DNA of 64,000 nucleotides from Acidobacteriaceae bacterium KBS 89 (GTDB lineage: Bacteria; Acidobacteriota; Terriglobia; Terriglobales; Acidobacteriaceae): NCBI GenBank assembly GCA_000381605.1, contig KB906754.1, forward strand, positions 372,001 through 436,000, in the 5' to 3' direction. The position numbers and the translations under genes were made by a program. Below, piece after piece: positions 7,856-15,330 of the stretch (position 1 is its first letter; each line of letters begins with the position of its first letter). A model generated the notes under the pieces. That model did no database searches and had not been told where the DNA came from. It saw only the letters and a program-made list of their open reading frames with translations.

Positions 7856-8507
7856 TTAGGCAACGATTTCATCTGAATGAGATGAAGTGATCTCGGTCGG
7901 CTCAGGACGAAAGCGATGCGGAAGCTCTGGATTCATAGGCTGAACGGTCGCATAGTGGATCAGTGTGTCGCAAAACACGCAATTTGTTTCATGGATGACA
8001 AAGTCTACGGCACCTACCGCAAGCGAAAAAGACCGCAGGCATTCGGGGCACGAGATAAGAACCTGCCCGTCGTCGGACTCGTCGCGCCGGAAAGGCGAAA
8101 TCCAGATCGGAGTCGATGCCGCGGACCCAGCCCGAATGTCTTCCACGGGAGCGGCAGTCTTCACCATTTCAAAAAGGCCGGGCAGCCCCGTCGCCTTTTC
8201 GTGGAAAGCATCTGCGGGCGATCCCATTTGGAACACCGTCCCCTGTAAATGCGCCGCTGGTTGCAATTACGTAGACCTCCGGCAATTTTCGCCGAACCAC
8301 AGAGAGCAATTCAAACCCCGACATTCGCGGCATGTTCAGATCGGAGAGAAGAATGTCCGGAGTCTCCTTGCGCATCTCCTCCAGCGCGGCAAACCCGTCC
8401 TCGGCAGCCCTCACCGGGTGGCCAAGTCCCCAAAAAATCTGAGTCAGTAGTGTTCTGGTCATGGGTTCGTCGTCAACTATCAGCAGTCTTGCTTTCAGAT
8501 CCGGCAT
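7856..8507 (-). pseudogene. Response regulator with C-terminal Cys4 ribbon, frameshifted
   Basis: Reading from ATG at 8507: a CheY-like receiver (LLIVDDEP, phosphoacceptor Asp in DILLSDLNMPRMSG, VIATSGAF). The frame then breaks at 8214-8219 (GCCCGC, one extra base), where translation would end at 8169. Shifting one base restores ADAFHEKATGLPGLFEMV and a C-terminal domain with CPEC, 19 residues and CVFC, ending at 7856. The restored protein of about 216 residues has no DNA-binding domain; the Cys4 ribbon would be its output or scaffold. Either a pseudogene or an assembly indel. It follows the broken Crp/Fnr gene on the same strand. Confidence 0.85.
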
Positions 8508-8584
8508 CTCGCCTCCAATCCATTGGAGCTGGCTTGTCCCAATATTCTGCCAACATCTGCGAAAAGCTCGCTGTATAGAATTGC

Positions 8585-9330
8585 TCAATCGAGGAGGTTT
8601 CGTCTTCGCTTCGGCCGTGCCCCCACAGAGTTGGCAGGGATTGCTCGCCGCTCGCCGTTACGCTCAAGAAGGTGATCGTGCAGCACCACATTAAGAAGCG
8701 ATTTATGCACCCTGATCCGGCCGTTGTATTCGACGAATCCCAGCTTCCGGAAGCGGTTCATGAAAAAGCTCACCCTGGAGCGGGTAGTTCCAATCATCTC
8801 GGCCAGCGTCTCCTGCGAGAACTTTGGGATTAGCATCTCGGGCTCACCCGGCTTGCCGAATTCAGCCATCCAGCAGCAGAATGCGTGCCAGTCTTTTCTC
8901 GCTGGAATTAAAGAGCTGATCAACAAGATCGGCCTGAGTCCGCATGCTACGCGCCAACAGAAACTTCACAAACAGGTCCGAGAAGGTGTGCTCCTCGTGC
9001 ATCACGCGAATCATCTCATTACGTTCGATCTTCAACGCCGTACAAGCGGTAACCGCCGTCGCGGAAGCCATGCGCATTCCAACCGCGCCCGCCATCGACT
9101 CCTCGCCCACAAAATCGCCAGCCGAGAGCAACGTGATGGTCGCCTCCTTGCCCGATTTGGACACCAACGGTCAGCTTTGCGCGGCCGCTCTGAAGATAGA
9201 AAACGCAGTCGGCTGCAGTTCCCTGGGAGAAGATAGGACTTCGAGGCTTGAAGCTTACAATCTTGCGTCCCAGACCCGCACTTGCAAGGAAGGCCACGAG
9301 ATCGAAGGGTTCGACCTGCGATGAAGACAT
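8585..9330 (-). pseudogene. Crp/Fnr family regulator, two frameshifts
   Basis: From ATG at 9330 the frame follows the intact paralogue at 12011-12667 (FLASAGLGRKIVSFKP, FSQGTAADCVFYLQSGRAKL), then shifts by one extra base near 9164-9168. It resumes at VSKSGKEATITL and runs through MRTQADLVDQLFNSSEKR. It shifts again by one extra base near 8869-8873 and resumes with AEFGKPGEPEMLIP and the winged helix GTTRSRVSFFMNRFRKLG. The C-terminus is extended by about 27 residues beyond the paralogue's end (VVLHD). Both breaks are +1 insertions, as in the neighbouring response regulator. Confidence 0.9.
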
Positions 9331-9602
9331 TGCTGACGTAACTCCCGACGCCCAAAGAGGCAAACATCCATTGTCATCTGGCCCATTAGCATCGCACCTT
9401 TCACTACCACCAAACTGTGCGTTTTTGCTCACTTTTGCGCCTCGTGGCTCTTACGGCTCTCAACGGCTCAGGCGAAGCGCAATCCGAACGGCTTTCCCGA
9501 TTAGTCGGTCAGTCGATACAAAATCGCCGAGTCTCACCGAAAGTGCAAGGCGGCGCCAATTGCAGAATAGCTGCGGCTTCTGATCCCAGAAACTATCCCG
9601 TT
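9331..9602. other. Intergenic sequence upstream of the broken Crp/Fnr gene
   Basis: No gene seen. It would hold the promoter of the regulator pseudogene; I could not place -35 and -10 boxes with confidence. Confidence 0.35.
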
Positions 9603-9717
9603 GTGCCCGAAAAGTCGGGTTTTCGGCAAGTTCGGTCGTCAGGCCAAGTTTCCGAAAACCCCGTTTTTCGCCAGCCAGACCACATAGCTTCCTAGAAGCC
9701 GACTTCTCGTTACTGAT
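9603..9717 (+). repeat. Dispersed inverted-repeat element, copy A
   Basis: Core inverted repeat GGGTTTTCGG (9617-9626) / CCGAAAACCC (9652-9661), preceded by GTGCCCGAAAAGTC and followed about 35 bases later by GCCGACTTCTCGT (9697-9709). Copy B at 16553-16650 has the same blocks in the same order with a different loop, and fragments occur at 11279-11308 and 2436-2457. It looks like a MITE- or REP-like non-coding repeat; no transposase is nearby. Confidence 0.75.
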
Positions 9718-9982
9718 CACTGATCATTGATCGTCGACGAGTGCATCGGTGATTTGTCGCCATCGACATGAGGGCTATTTCACCTGCGAAAGAACCTGAA
9801 GCCGAAGGCCATTCGTTTGAGCGCCATGCGTCGACTGTACAGATGTCGCTTAGATTGCACCAACGGACGCTTTGGGCACCGAGCCGGGGCGGTGTTGGAT
9901 GCGTGGTAGAGAAGCGGGTCTTTCCGCTGCGCTGCGCTTTGGTCGAGATGACGGATTGGGGATTGGCTGATCCGGGTTGTGT
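9718..9982. other. Intergenic region downstream of repeat A
   Basis: Contains short TGATCA-rich direct repeats near 9713-9732 (GATCACTGATCATTGATC). No gene seen. Confidence 0.35.
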
Positions 9983-10915
9983 TCAGGCGTTGATTTTTGC
10001 GGTGACGGCTTCGACCCAGAAGATGGGGTCGATGCGGTACTCGATCTTGCCGATGTCGGCGTTGGTTTTGGCGTCGGGGTTGGAGAGGAATATGTAGCTG
10101 TAGTAGTCGGGTGTGACGCGCATCTCTCCCTGGGCGACGCTGAGGATGAGGCCGCAGAGAATGCCGATGGCGGGTGTCTTGCCTGCGACGAGATCGATGT
10201 GTCCGTTGACCGCTACACCGCCGGAGAGGAGGGGCGGCTCCTCGCTGGTGGGCAGGTCTTCGGCGATGGCGAAGGCGGAGCTGACGGGGTGGGTGAAGTC
10301 GATGGGGCGACTTGCGAGATCGTTAGTTGTCGCTACGGTAGCGTAGACGTGCGCGGATCCGGAGAAGAAGTCCTGTCGATAGAACTCGAGACCTGCGGGG
10401 ACGTTGAAGCGATAGGCGAGCCGGCCGGGACCGGTAGGCGTGATGGGCAGAGGGATGATGTACTGCCAGGTATTGACCCACCACTGCTCCTGCGTGCCGC
10501 TGTTGGAGATGTCGGCGTAGGGGATGATGTAGCCGGGGGAGAGGATGCCGTTGACGTCGCCGCTGGTCTTGGAGCTGGTCGGCTTCTCGACGAGCCCGAC
10601 GGTGGCGGTGGGCGCGGCGACGGTTTGCCACGGGCCAAAGATGTCGGCGAGGCGGTTAAGCGCGATGGCGACGCGCGGAGAGATGTCCTTGACGGCGGGA
10701 ACGGAAGGACGTGGACGGGAGGCAAGCGCGGCGTACTGTTTGGTGAGCTCGCCGGCGTAGGCCTTGGGATCTTCGCCGTAGGCACGGAGAAGAGGCTCGG
10801 TCGCGGAGAGGGTTTTGAGTCGATTGCCGACGGTCGCGAACTGCGCGTCGGCGAGGGCGATGCGGGCTGCTTCGGCGGCGGAGTTGTCGTTCTTGGACGA
10901 TTGGGACTTGCTCAC
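9983..10915 (-). CDS. Hypothetical protein, about 310 residues
   Basis: Not recognised. Starting with GTG at 10915, which has GGAGG 7 bases upstream, gives 310 residues with no signal peptide. The start is Lys/Ser/Asn-rich, then a helical part (about 15-85), then a beta-rich part with many Pro/Gly/aromatic residues (TQEQWWVNTWQYIIPLPITP). The frame is open upstream to 11059, but that part is Pro/Arg-rich and ignored. High third-position GC supports coding. The composition suggests a soluble beta-rich enzyme or structural protein. It stands alone among decayed genes. Confidence 0.75.
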   Translation of the reverse strand: MSKSQSSKNDNSAAEAARIALADAQFATVGNRLKTLSATEPLLRAYGEDPKAYAGELTKQYAALASRPRPSVPAVKDISPRVAIALNRLADIFGPWQTVAAPTATVGLVEKPTSSKTSGDVNGILSPGYIIPYADISNSGTQEQWWVNTWQYIIPLPITPTGPGRLAYRFNVPAGLEFYRQDFFSGSAHVYATVATTNDLASRPIDFTHPVSSAFAIAEDLPTSEEPPLLSGGVAVNGHIDLVAGKTPAIGILCGLILSVAQGEMRVTPDYYSYIFLSNPDAKTNADIGKIEYRIDPIFWVEAVTAKINA

Positions 10916-11082
10916 GTAGATGCCTCCTGAGACGTACGGGTGAATGACGTGCGGAGGATGAGCCCGGGAACGCGGATAGGGTAGCAGAGTTCGCGGAAGG
11001 CGTGCAATGAAGAGTGGCCCGGGGCTGAAAGCACCTCGTTGTGAGTGTGCATGTGTCAAGGGCCTGAAGACTCCTGGGCTGC

Positions 11083-11228
11083 CTGTCTCGAAAGCCTATA
11101 AACCACCGTTTGCATTCAATGGGACAATCGACAGTGTCGAAATCAAGCTGGGTGCCAACAAGCTGAGTGCAGCAGACAAGAAGATTTTGGAAGAGGCTGA
11201 AAAAGAACTAGTCGCTGGAACAAACTAA
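11083..11228 (+). pseudogene. Arylsulfatase C-terminal remnant
   Basis: The end of this frame (KAYKPPFAFNGTIDSVEIKL, then KLSAADKKI) aligns with the extreme C-terminus of the sulfatase pseudogene at 16705-18031 (DYKVPFKFTGTIHKVAI, then KLTPADIKR). Nothing of the catalytic domain is present; the upstream reading to 11007 is not sulfatase-like. It is on the opposite strand to the other sulfatase remnant. Confidence 0.6.
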
Positions 11229-11278
11229 ACCAACACCCAGCACATCGAGCCGAACTCTTGTTTCGGTGCAACTCGTAG

Positions 11279-11308
11279 GTGCCCGAAATGTCGGTTTCGG
11301 CAACTTCG
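11279..11308 (+). repeat. Partial copy C of the dispersed repeat
   Basis: GTGCCCGAAATGTCGG, then TTTCGGCAACTTCG, matches the left arm of copy A (9603-9634) with a few changes. The right arm is missing. Confidence 0.55.
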
Positions 11309-11390
11309 TGCCCAACCCGTTAGTGGTATCCCGGCCGCAATCCCATTGCGGCCTTCGAGTCTTCATTTTTTGTCCGATAGCGGGCGTAGT

Positions 11391-11477
11391 ATGAGCAAAA
11401 ACACTAAGATGTGGATCACGTTCGCTGGGACGATGATCCTCTACTTCCTTCTCAAATTCCTTGTTTTTTCACACTGA
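11391..11477 (+). CDS. Possible 28-residue single-span membrane peptide
   Basis: ATG at 11391 opens a 28-codon frame, SKNTKMWITFAGTMILYF and so on, ending FSH and TGA at 11477. It has a basic N-terminus and one membrane-length hydrophobic helix. No Shine-Dalgarno is visible, and it sits in a long gene-free stretch, so it may be chance. Confidence 0.3.
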   Translation: MSKNTKMWITFAGTMILYFLLKFLVFSH

Positions 11478-12010
11478 ACTGTGCAGGCGGAATGCTCAGC
11501 GAATTAGACCTGTCGTTCGTATTCAAACGATATGTATATCCTGCAAAGTTGGGTTTTCGCGAGCTTGAGCACAGGGTTAGATAGACGGTTCCCATCGCGG
11601 AAGCACTCCGACTCTGCCGATCTCTGACTCACCACTTCTATCAAAACGGAGTTGTGAGTCATTGAGAACAGATTCTGCGCGCAATCCGTGTAAACATCTT
11701 GGGATGATGAAGAAAAGACAAAGTCTGAAAGACACACCAAGGACGACGACGCCAGTGTCAAAAGAGAGATGGAGAAGCCACGTCTGACTGAGTCAGTCCG
11801 CAACGAGTTAAAAGACCAAGCCGCGCCCATAGTCGAAGAACCTCCAATTCGTTCTAAGAGAGTGTGAAATCTGTTTTCGAGTCGCGTATGCAAGGTCCGT
11901 AGACAAGGAATCAGGAGTGTCGCGCGCTGCTGACTGACGCTGTCTCCGTGACAGATTAGCGGGTTCTGTTATAGCGTGCGATCCGCAGCAGACGGCTTTT
12001 CCGCACCGAT
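11478..12010. other. Intergenic region downstream of the intact Crp/Fnr gene
   Basis: About 530 bases. A minus-strand frame of 129 codons (11504-11893) exists but has no ribosome site, Ser/Cys-rich composition and no recognisable family, so it is not called. Confidence 0.35.
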
Positions 12011-12667
12011 TCAGTCGTGGAGAATGACGTTGAGCAGCGACTTATGAACACGAATGCGACCGTTGTATTCAATAAAGCCGAGCTTGCGGAAGCGATTCAT
12101 AAAGAAGCTGACGCGGGACCGGGTGGTTCCGATCATTTCCGCTAGCGTTTCCTGCGTGATCGTTGGGATCAACGATTCCGGTTCTCCTGGCTTGCCAAAT
12201 TCCGCCAGCAACAAGAGAATTCTCGCCAACCGCTTTTCGCTCGAGTTGAAAAGCTGATCGACTAGATCGGCCTGGGTTCGCATGCTTCGGACGAGCAAAA
12301 ACTTTAGGAACAGGTCAGAGAAGGAATGCTCCTCGTGCATCACGCGAACCATCTCCTCCCTCTCTATTTTAAGAGAGGTACAGGCAGTGATGGCAGTAGC
12401 AGTGGCCATACGCAGCCCACCCACGGTTGCAAGCGACTCCTCACCAACGAAATCGCCTATGGAAAAAAGACTGATCGTGGCTTCTTTACCCGTTTTCGAA
12501 ACGACACTGAGTTTTGCTCGGCCCTTCTGAAGATAGAAGATGGAGTCAGCAGGACCGCCTTGCGAGAAGAAGGTCTGCTTTGTCTTCAATTGGACGATCC
12601 TTCGCCCCAGACCAGCTTCTGCAAGAAATGCGGCGGCGTCAAATGTAGTGTCTCTCGGTTCAGTCAT
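12011..12667 (-). CDS. Crp/Fnr family transcriptional regulator
   Basis: A 218-residue intact regulator. The effector-binding barrel spans about residues 10-125 (IFYLQKGRAKLSVVSKTGKE, GDFVGEESL, and so on), the dimer helix about 125-150, and the winged helix about 160-215 (QETLAEMIGTTRSRVSFFMN, then a wing with GFIEYNGRIRVHKSLLN). There are no Fnr-type cysteines. The QETLAEMIGTTRSRVSFF recognition region belongs to a type common in Acidobacteriota. Most of its length matches the frameshifted copy at 8585-9330, so this is probably the surviving member of a duplicated pair. Start ATG at 12667. Confidence 0.95.
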   Translation of the reverse strand: MTEPRDTTFDAAAFLAEAGLGRRIVQLKTKQTFFSQGGPADSIFYLQKGRAKLSVVSKTGKEATISLFSIGDFVGEESLATVGGLRMATATAITACTSLKIEREEMVRVMHEEHSFSDLFLKFLLVRSMRTQADLVDQLFNSSEKRLARILLLLAEFGKPGEPESLIPTITQETLAEMIGTTRSRVSFFMNRFRKLGFIEYNGRIRVHKSLLNVILHD

Positions 12668-13085
12668 CCGAATGGTCCCTTCCCGAAGAGGTCGTGTTCG
12701 GGCGGCAATTCAGACGAGTGCGCGACCGGTTCCAATCTGGAATAAGCAGAGGGAATCTGCAAATATTATAGATCCAAGGGCCGATATGCTTCGGTATGGC
12801 CTTGCCCTTTACCTTGGCGGTCTAGATCTTGGCATTGGCATGTTCGTTACAACATGCCACTTTGTGTCCGGTATCGGTCGTAGCGCCTTGGGGGCCCAAC
12901 CTGCTCCTTCCTACGAGTGAATTGGAAAACAATGTCTACGCGGACGCGCGGCGGAACGGCTTAGAGCATTTTGGTCAATTCTGACCAGCTATCGGAAATC
13001 AGAAACCTCATACTGAAAAAGAAGGCTCTCTCGCGCGACGAGTTATCAGCGTCGTCGACCAGCGCGCCGATGAATCGAGGCTCCA
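12668..13085. promoter_or_regulatory. Divergent control region, Crp/Fnr versus LolA-like gene
   Basis: About 420 bases between divergent genes, no ORF supported. It should hold both promoters. A likely place for self-regulation by the Crp/Fnr protein, but I could not identify a convincing palindromic operator. Confidence 0.35.
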
Positions 13086-13889
13086 ATGTCTAGGAGACTG
13101 ATAGTGGTGCTGCTTGTTGTGTGGAAACTGCAACAGTTTGCATGCGCACAAAACACCGACGCACCCGGCTCGGTTGCAAATGCTCCATTCACTACGCAGC
13201 AAGTCATAGAAAACCTGGTTGGGCGGAATCTTGAGCGCGCCCAGGCGCTGCATGCTTACCAGGGAACGCGAATCTATCGTGTGGAATACCGCGGATTTCC
13301 AGAGGCCCGTGTCGCTGAGATGATCGTCGATATCAAGTACCGAGCGCCCGGAACGAAGGATTTCACCATCCGATCTGCGACCGGGTCCAGGCTAATCATC
13401 GACAAGGTATTCAGAAAGCTTCTGGAGGCTGAACAGGTAGCCCTGGCCGCTGACGCCCAAAGGCGCGCCGCGCTCAACAGCGACAACTATGATTTCACCA
13501 TGCTCAGGTACGAAAGCACTCCATCCGGCTCAGTGTATGTGTTGAAAGCGGAGCCCAGAACAAAGGACAAGTTTCTCTACCGCGGCCAAGTCTGGGTGGA
13601 TGGAGAAGACTTTGCTGTAGTCCGGTTGGAGGCAGAGCCTGCAAGGAACCCTTCCTACTGGACCAAGAATAGCGAACTCGAACTGCTATACATCAAAGTG
13701 AGTGATTTCTGGCTTCCGGCAAGCAACCATAGTATCTCCTCGATCCGGCTGGGCGGGCGTGCCGAGTTGACTATTCAGTACACCAACTACCAGATCACGG
13801 CAGCGGATCCTGTCGGCAATTTATCGACCCTGACGCCGACTCTGTCGGCGGACGCTGACCTCCGGGAACGCGAAAGCGGTCACCGTTAG
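13086..13889 (+). CDS. LolA/RseB-like periplasmic protein
   Basis: A 267-residue exported protein. A signal peptide (residues 1-21, LIVVLLVVWKLQQFACA) precedes a helix (TQQVIENLVGRNLERAQAL) and a long beta-rich region (YRVEYRGFPEARVAEMIVDI, FLYRGQVWVDGEDFAVVRLE), the pattern of outer-membrane lipoprotein-sorting-like proteins. Strands near the end (GGRAELTIQYTNYQI) resemble the beta-sheet that closes the lipid-binding cup. Start ATG has GAGG 5 bases upstream. Substrate and role are unknown. Confidence 0.8.
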   Translation: MSRRLIVVLLVVWKLQQFACAQNTDAPGSVANAPFTTQQVIENLVGRNLERAQALHAYQGTRIYRVEYRGFPEARVAEMIVDIKYRAPGTKDFTIRSATGSRLIIDKVFRKLLEAEQVALAADAQRRAALNSDNYDFTMLRYESTPSGSVYVLKAEPRTKDKFLYRGQVWVDGEDFAVVRLEAEPARNPSYWTKNSELELLYIKVSDFWLPASNHSISSIRLGGRAELTIQYTNYQITAADPVGNLSTLTPTLSADADLRERESGHR

Positions 13890-14185
13890 CATATCTGGAG
13901 CAACTAACAACCCGTGTCGCCCGATTCCAGACTCAAGATACTGACTCCATAGCCATATCGGTTGAGATGATTGCCGAGTGACAAACCCTGGGTGGGGGCC
14001 AACCGTTGCAAAATAGAGTGCTGGCGTGCTTCGTTGTTGGATTAGCAGGGCCCTGCTCGGATCGGGGACGGCCCAAAGATTGCAGCCCTAAAGAGCCATA
14101 AAATATAGAGCGAAGACCGTGCTTAATTGAACATCTTTCCGAACAAGAATTTTGTACGTTGGAATTCTCCCCGGAAAGAGGCAGC

Positions 14186-14398
14186 ATGATGCTTCTCCCG
14201 CTTCCGCCCTTTTTTCCGCACCGGCGAAACACAGATGGTTCTTTCGACTCTATTTGTCTGAAGTGTCTGCTCACGATTGCTCACGAGAGAAACGAAGGGG
14301 ATCTGGCGAAGTACGAAAGATATCACGTCTGCAATCCCTCCGTTATTTCTCAACGTGTTTTCGACACGGCCCACGAAAATGGTAGGAATTCCGCATGA
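14186..14398 (+). CDS. Small CX2C-X19-HXC putative zinc-binding protein, paralogue
   Basis: A 70-residue protein starting at ATG 14186 or 14189, with GAAAGAGG 4-7 bases upstream. It carries PPFFPHRRNTDGSFDSI, then Cys-Leu-Lys-Cys, 19 residues and His-Val-Cys, the same plan as 7145-7357 outside an unrelated N-terminal leader. The stop TGA overlaps the next gene's ATG (ATGA at 14395-14398), so the two are translationally coupled. Function unknown. Confidence 0.7.
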   Translation: MMLLPLPPFFPHRRNTDGSFDSICLKCLLTIAHERNEGDLAKYERYHVCNPSVISQRVFDTAHENGRNSA

Positions 14399-14610
14399 AA
14401 TATGTTGCAGATTACGTCGTCAGCCACCTCGGCAACGAGCACTCAGGCACTGTTGTCCTGGGGGCCGAGAGTACCCCTAAAGTCGGCGATATTCTGGCTG
14501 TCCGGCTTGCGGGACGTCCGACGCCAATTCAGATTAACAGCGTGAATCTCAGGAAAGAGATGTACGGAATACAACATGCAAACCTCGTCTGCTCCACCTA
14601 CACGCTCTAG
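14395..14610 (+). CDS. Small beta-rich hypothetical protein
   Basis: A 71-residue protein coupled to the preceding gene by ATGA overlap. The sequence (KYVADYVVSHLGNEHSGTVV, then GDILAVRLAGRPTPIQINSV) reads as a small beta-barrel with two or three Gly turns. No family recognised. Its last 35 bases overlap the next gene in another frame. Confidence 0.6.
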   Translation: MKYVADYVVSHLGNEHSGTVVLGAESTPKVGDILAVRLAGRPTPIQINSVNLRKEMYGIQHANLVCSTYTL

Positions 14611-14788
14611 CCGACGCGCGGGACTAGCATGGACCGTAGTCGCTTCGTTGACTGCGGTTGTGCTCTTCGGCGTTATCTTCATCGGCCAGATGCCGAAGTG
14701 GCCAATCTACGTCACCATTCTGGTGTGGTGGTGCTTCATTGTCTACGCAATCTTCCGTATGAATCGCCTAAAAGACTCTAGAGGCTAG
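14576..14788 (+). CDS. Small two-span membrane protein
   Basis: A 70-residue protein with a basic N-terminus (RSSRRAG), two hydrophobic helices (TVVASLTAVVLFGVIFIG and WPIYVTILVWWCFIVYAIF) and a short basic C-tail, so both ends are probably cytoplasmic. It begins inside the previous gene (35-base overlap), suggesting an operon of three tiny genes. Function unknown. Confidence 0.6.
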   Translation: MQTSSAPPTRSSRRAGLAWTVVASLTAVVLFGVIFIGQMPKWPIYVTILVWWCFIVYAIFRMNRLKDSRG

Positions 14789-14880
14789 ATCCCTTCGGGC
14801 TGCATATCTCTAGAGTCAATCCTCAGCCGGGTCGCTTAGCCCTCCTCGCCTTGCATCCAATGTTGCAGAGGTTTGGCACT

Positions 14881-15144
14881 ATGAAAATTCAAGTTGTAGT
14901 GACGCGCACGGATGCAGGGGCCACAACGAAACTGAAGTCGAACGCAGGAGAGTCGAGCAAAAGCTACGCTTCTTGGGATGACGCGCTCAAAGAGGCAGAG
15001 CAGTTGAACCTCATCAATACGGTAGAGGCCACGGCAGCTAAAGCGCTGCCGCCCGGCTTCCCTCTGCATACGACCACAGAGATGGATCCGGGGAACTTAG
15101 CCAATGACGGTTTTACTCCAGGCAAAACGCCGCCACCTCAATGA
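14881..15144 (+). CDS. Small hypothetical protein
   Basis: An 87-residue soluble protein from ATG at 14881, with AGAGG about 11 bases upstream; an earlier ATG at 14851 is in frame. It begins with a strand (KIQVVVTRTDAGATTKLK), then a helix (SWDDALKEAEQLNLI) and a Pro/Gly-rich tail (DGFTPGKTPPPQ). No family recognised. It lies 92 bases after the tiny-gene operon and before the histidine kinase. Confidence 0.55.
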   Translation: MKIQVVVTRTDAGATTKLKSNAGESSKSYASWDDALKEAEQLNLINTVEATAAKALPPGFPLHTTTEMDPGNLANDGFTPGKTPPPQ

Positions 15145-15330
15145 GTCACAGCATGCAACGTGCTCAGGCCAGAGCAAATCCATGCTTAGTGTGCAATACA
15201 GCACAGTCACGGACCAGAGAAAGGAAGAAGATTCGTTAGTAGGTCGGGGACTGATTCTGTCTGCCGAACTCGCATGGAAGCTCCAGCTCGATAGGTCGGA
15301 GCGAATGATGACCAGAAATTGCTAGCAGAG

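Noticed and set aside
9977..10930. 317-codon plus-strand frame opposite the 9983-10915 gene
   Set aside because: Gly/Asp/Val-rich reading typical of the antisense of a GC-rich gene; the minus strand has the ribosome site.
11504..11893. 129-codon minus-strand frame
   Set aside because: No ribosome site, odd Ser/Cys-rich composition and no recognisable domain.
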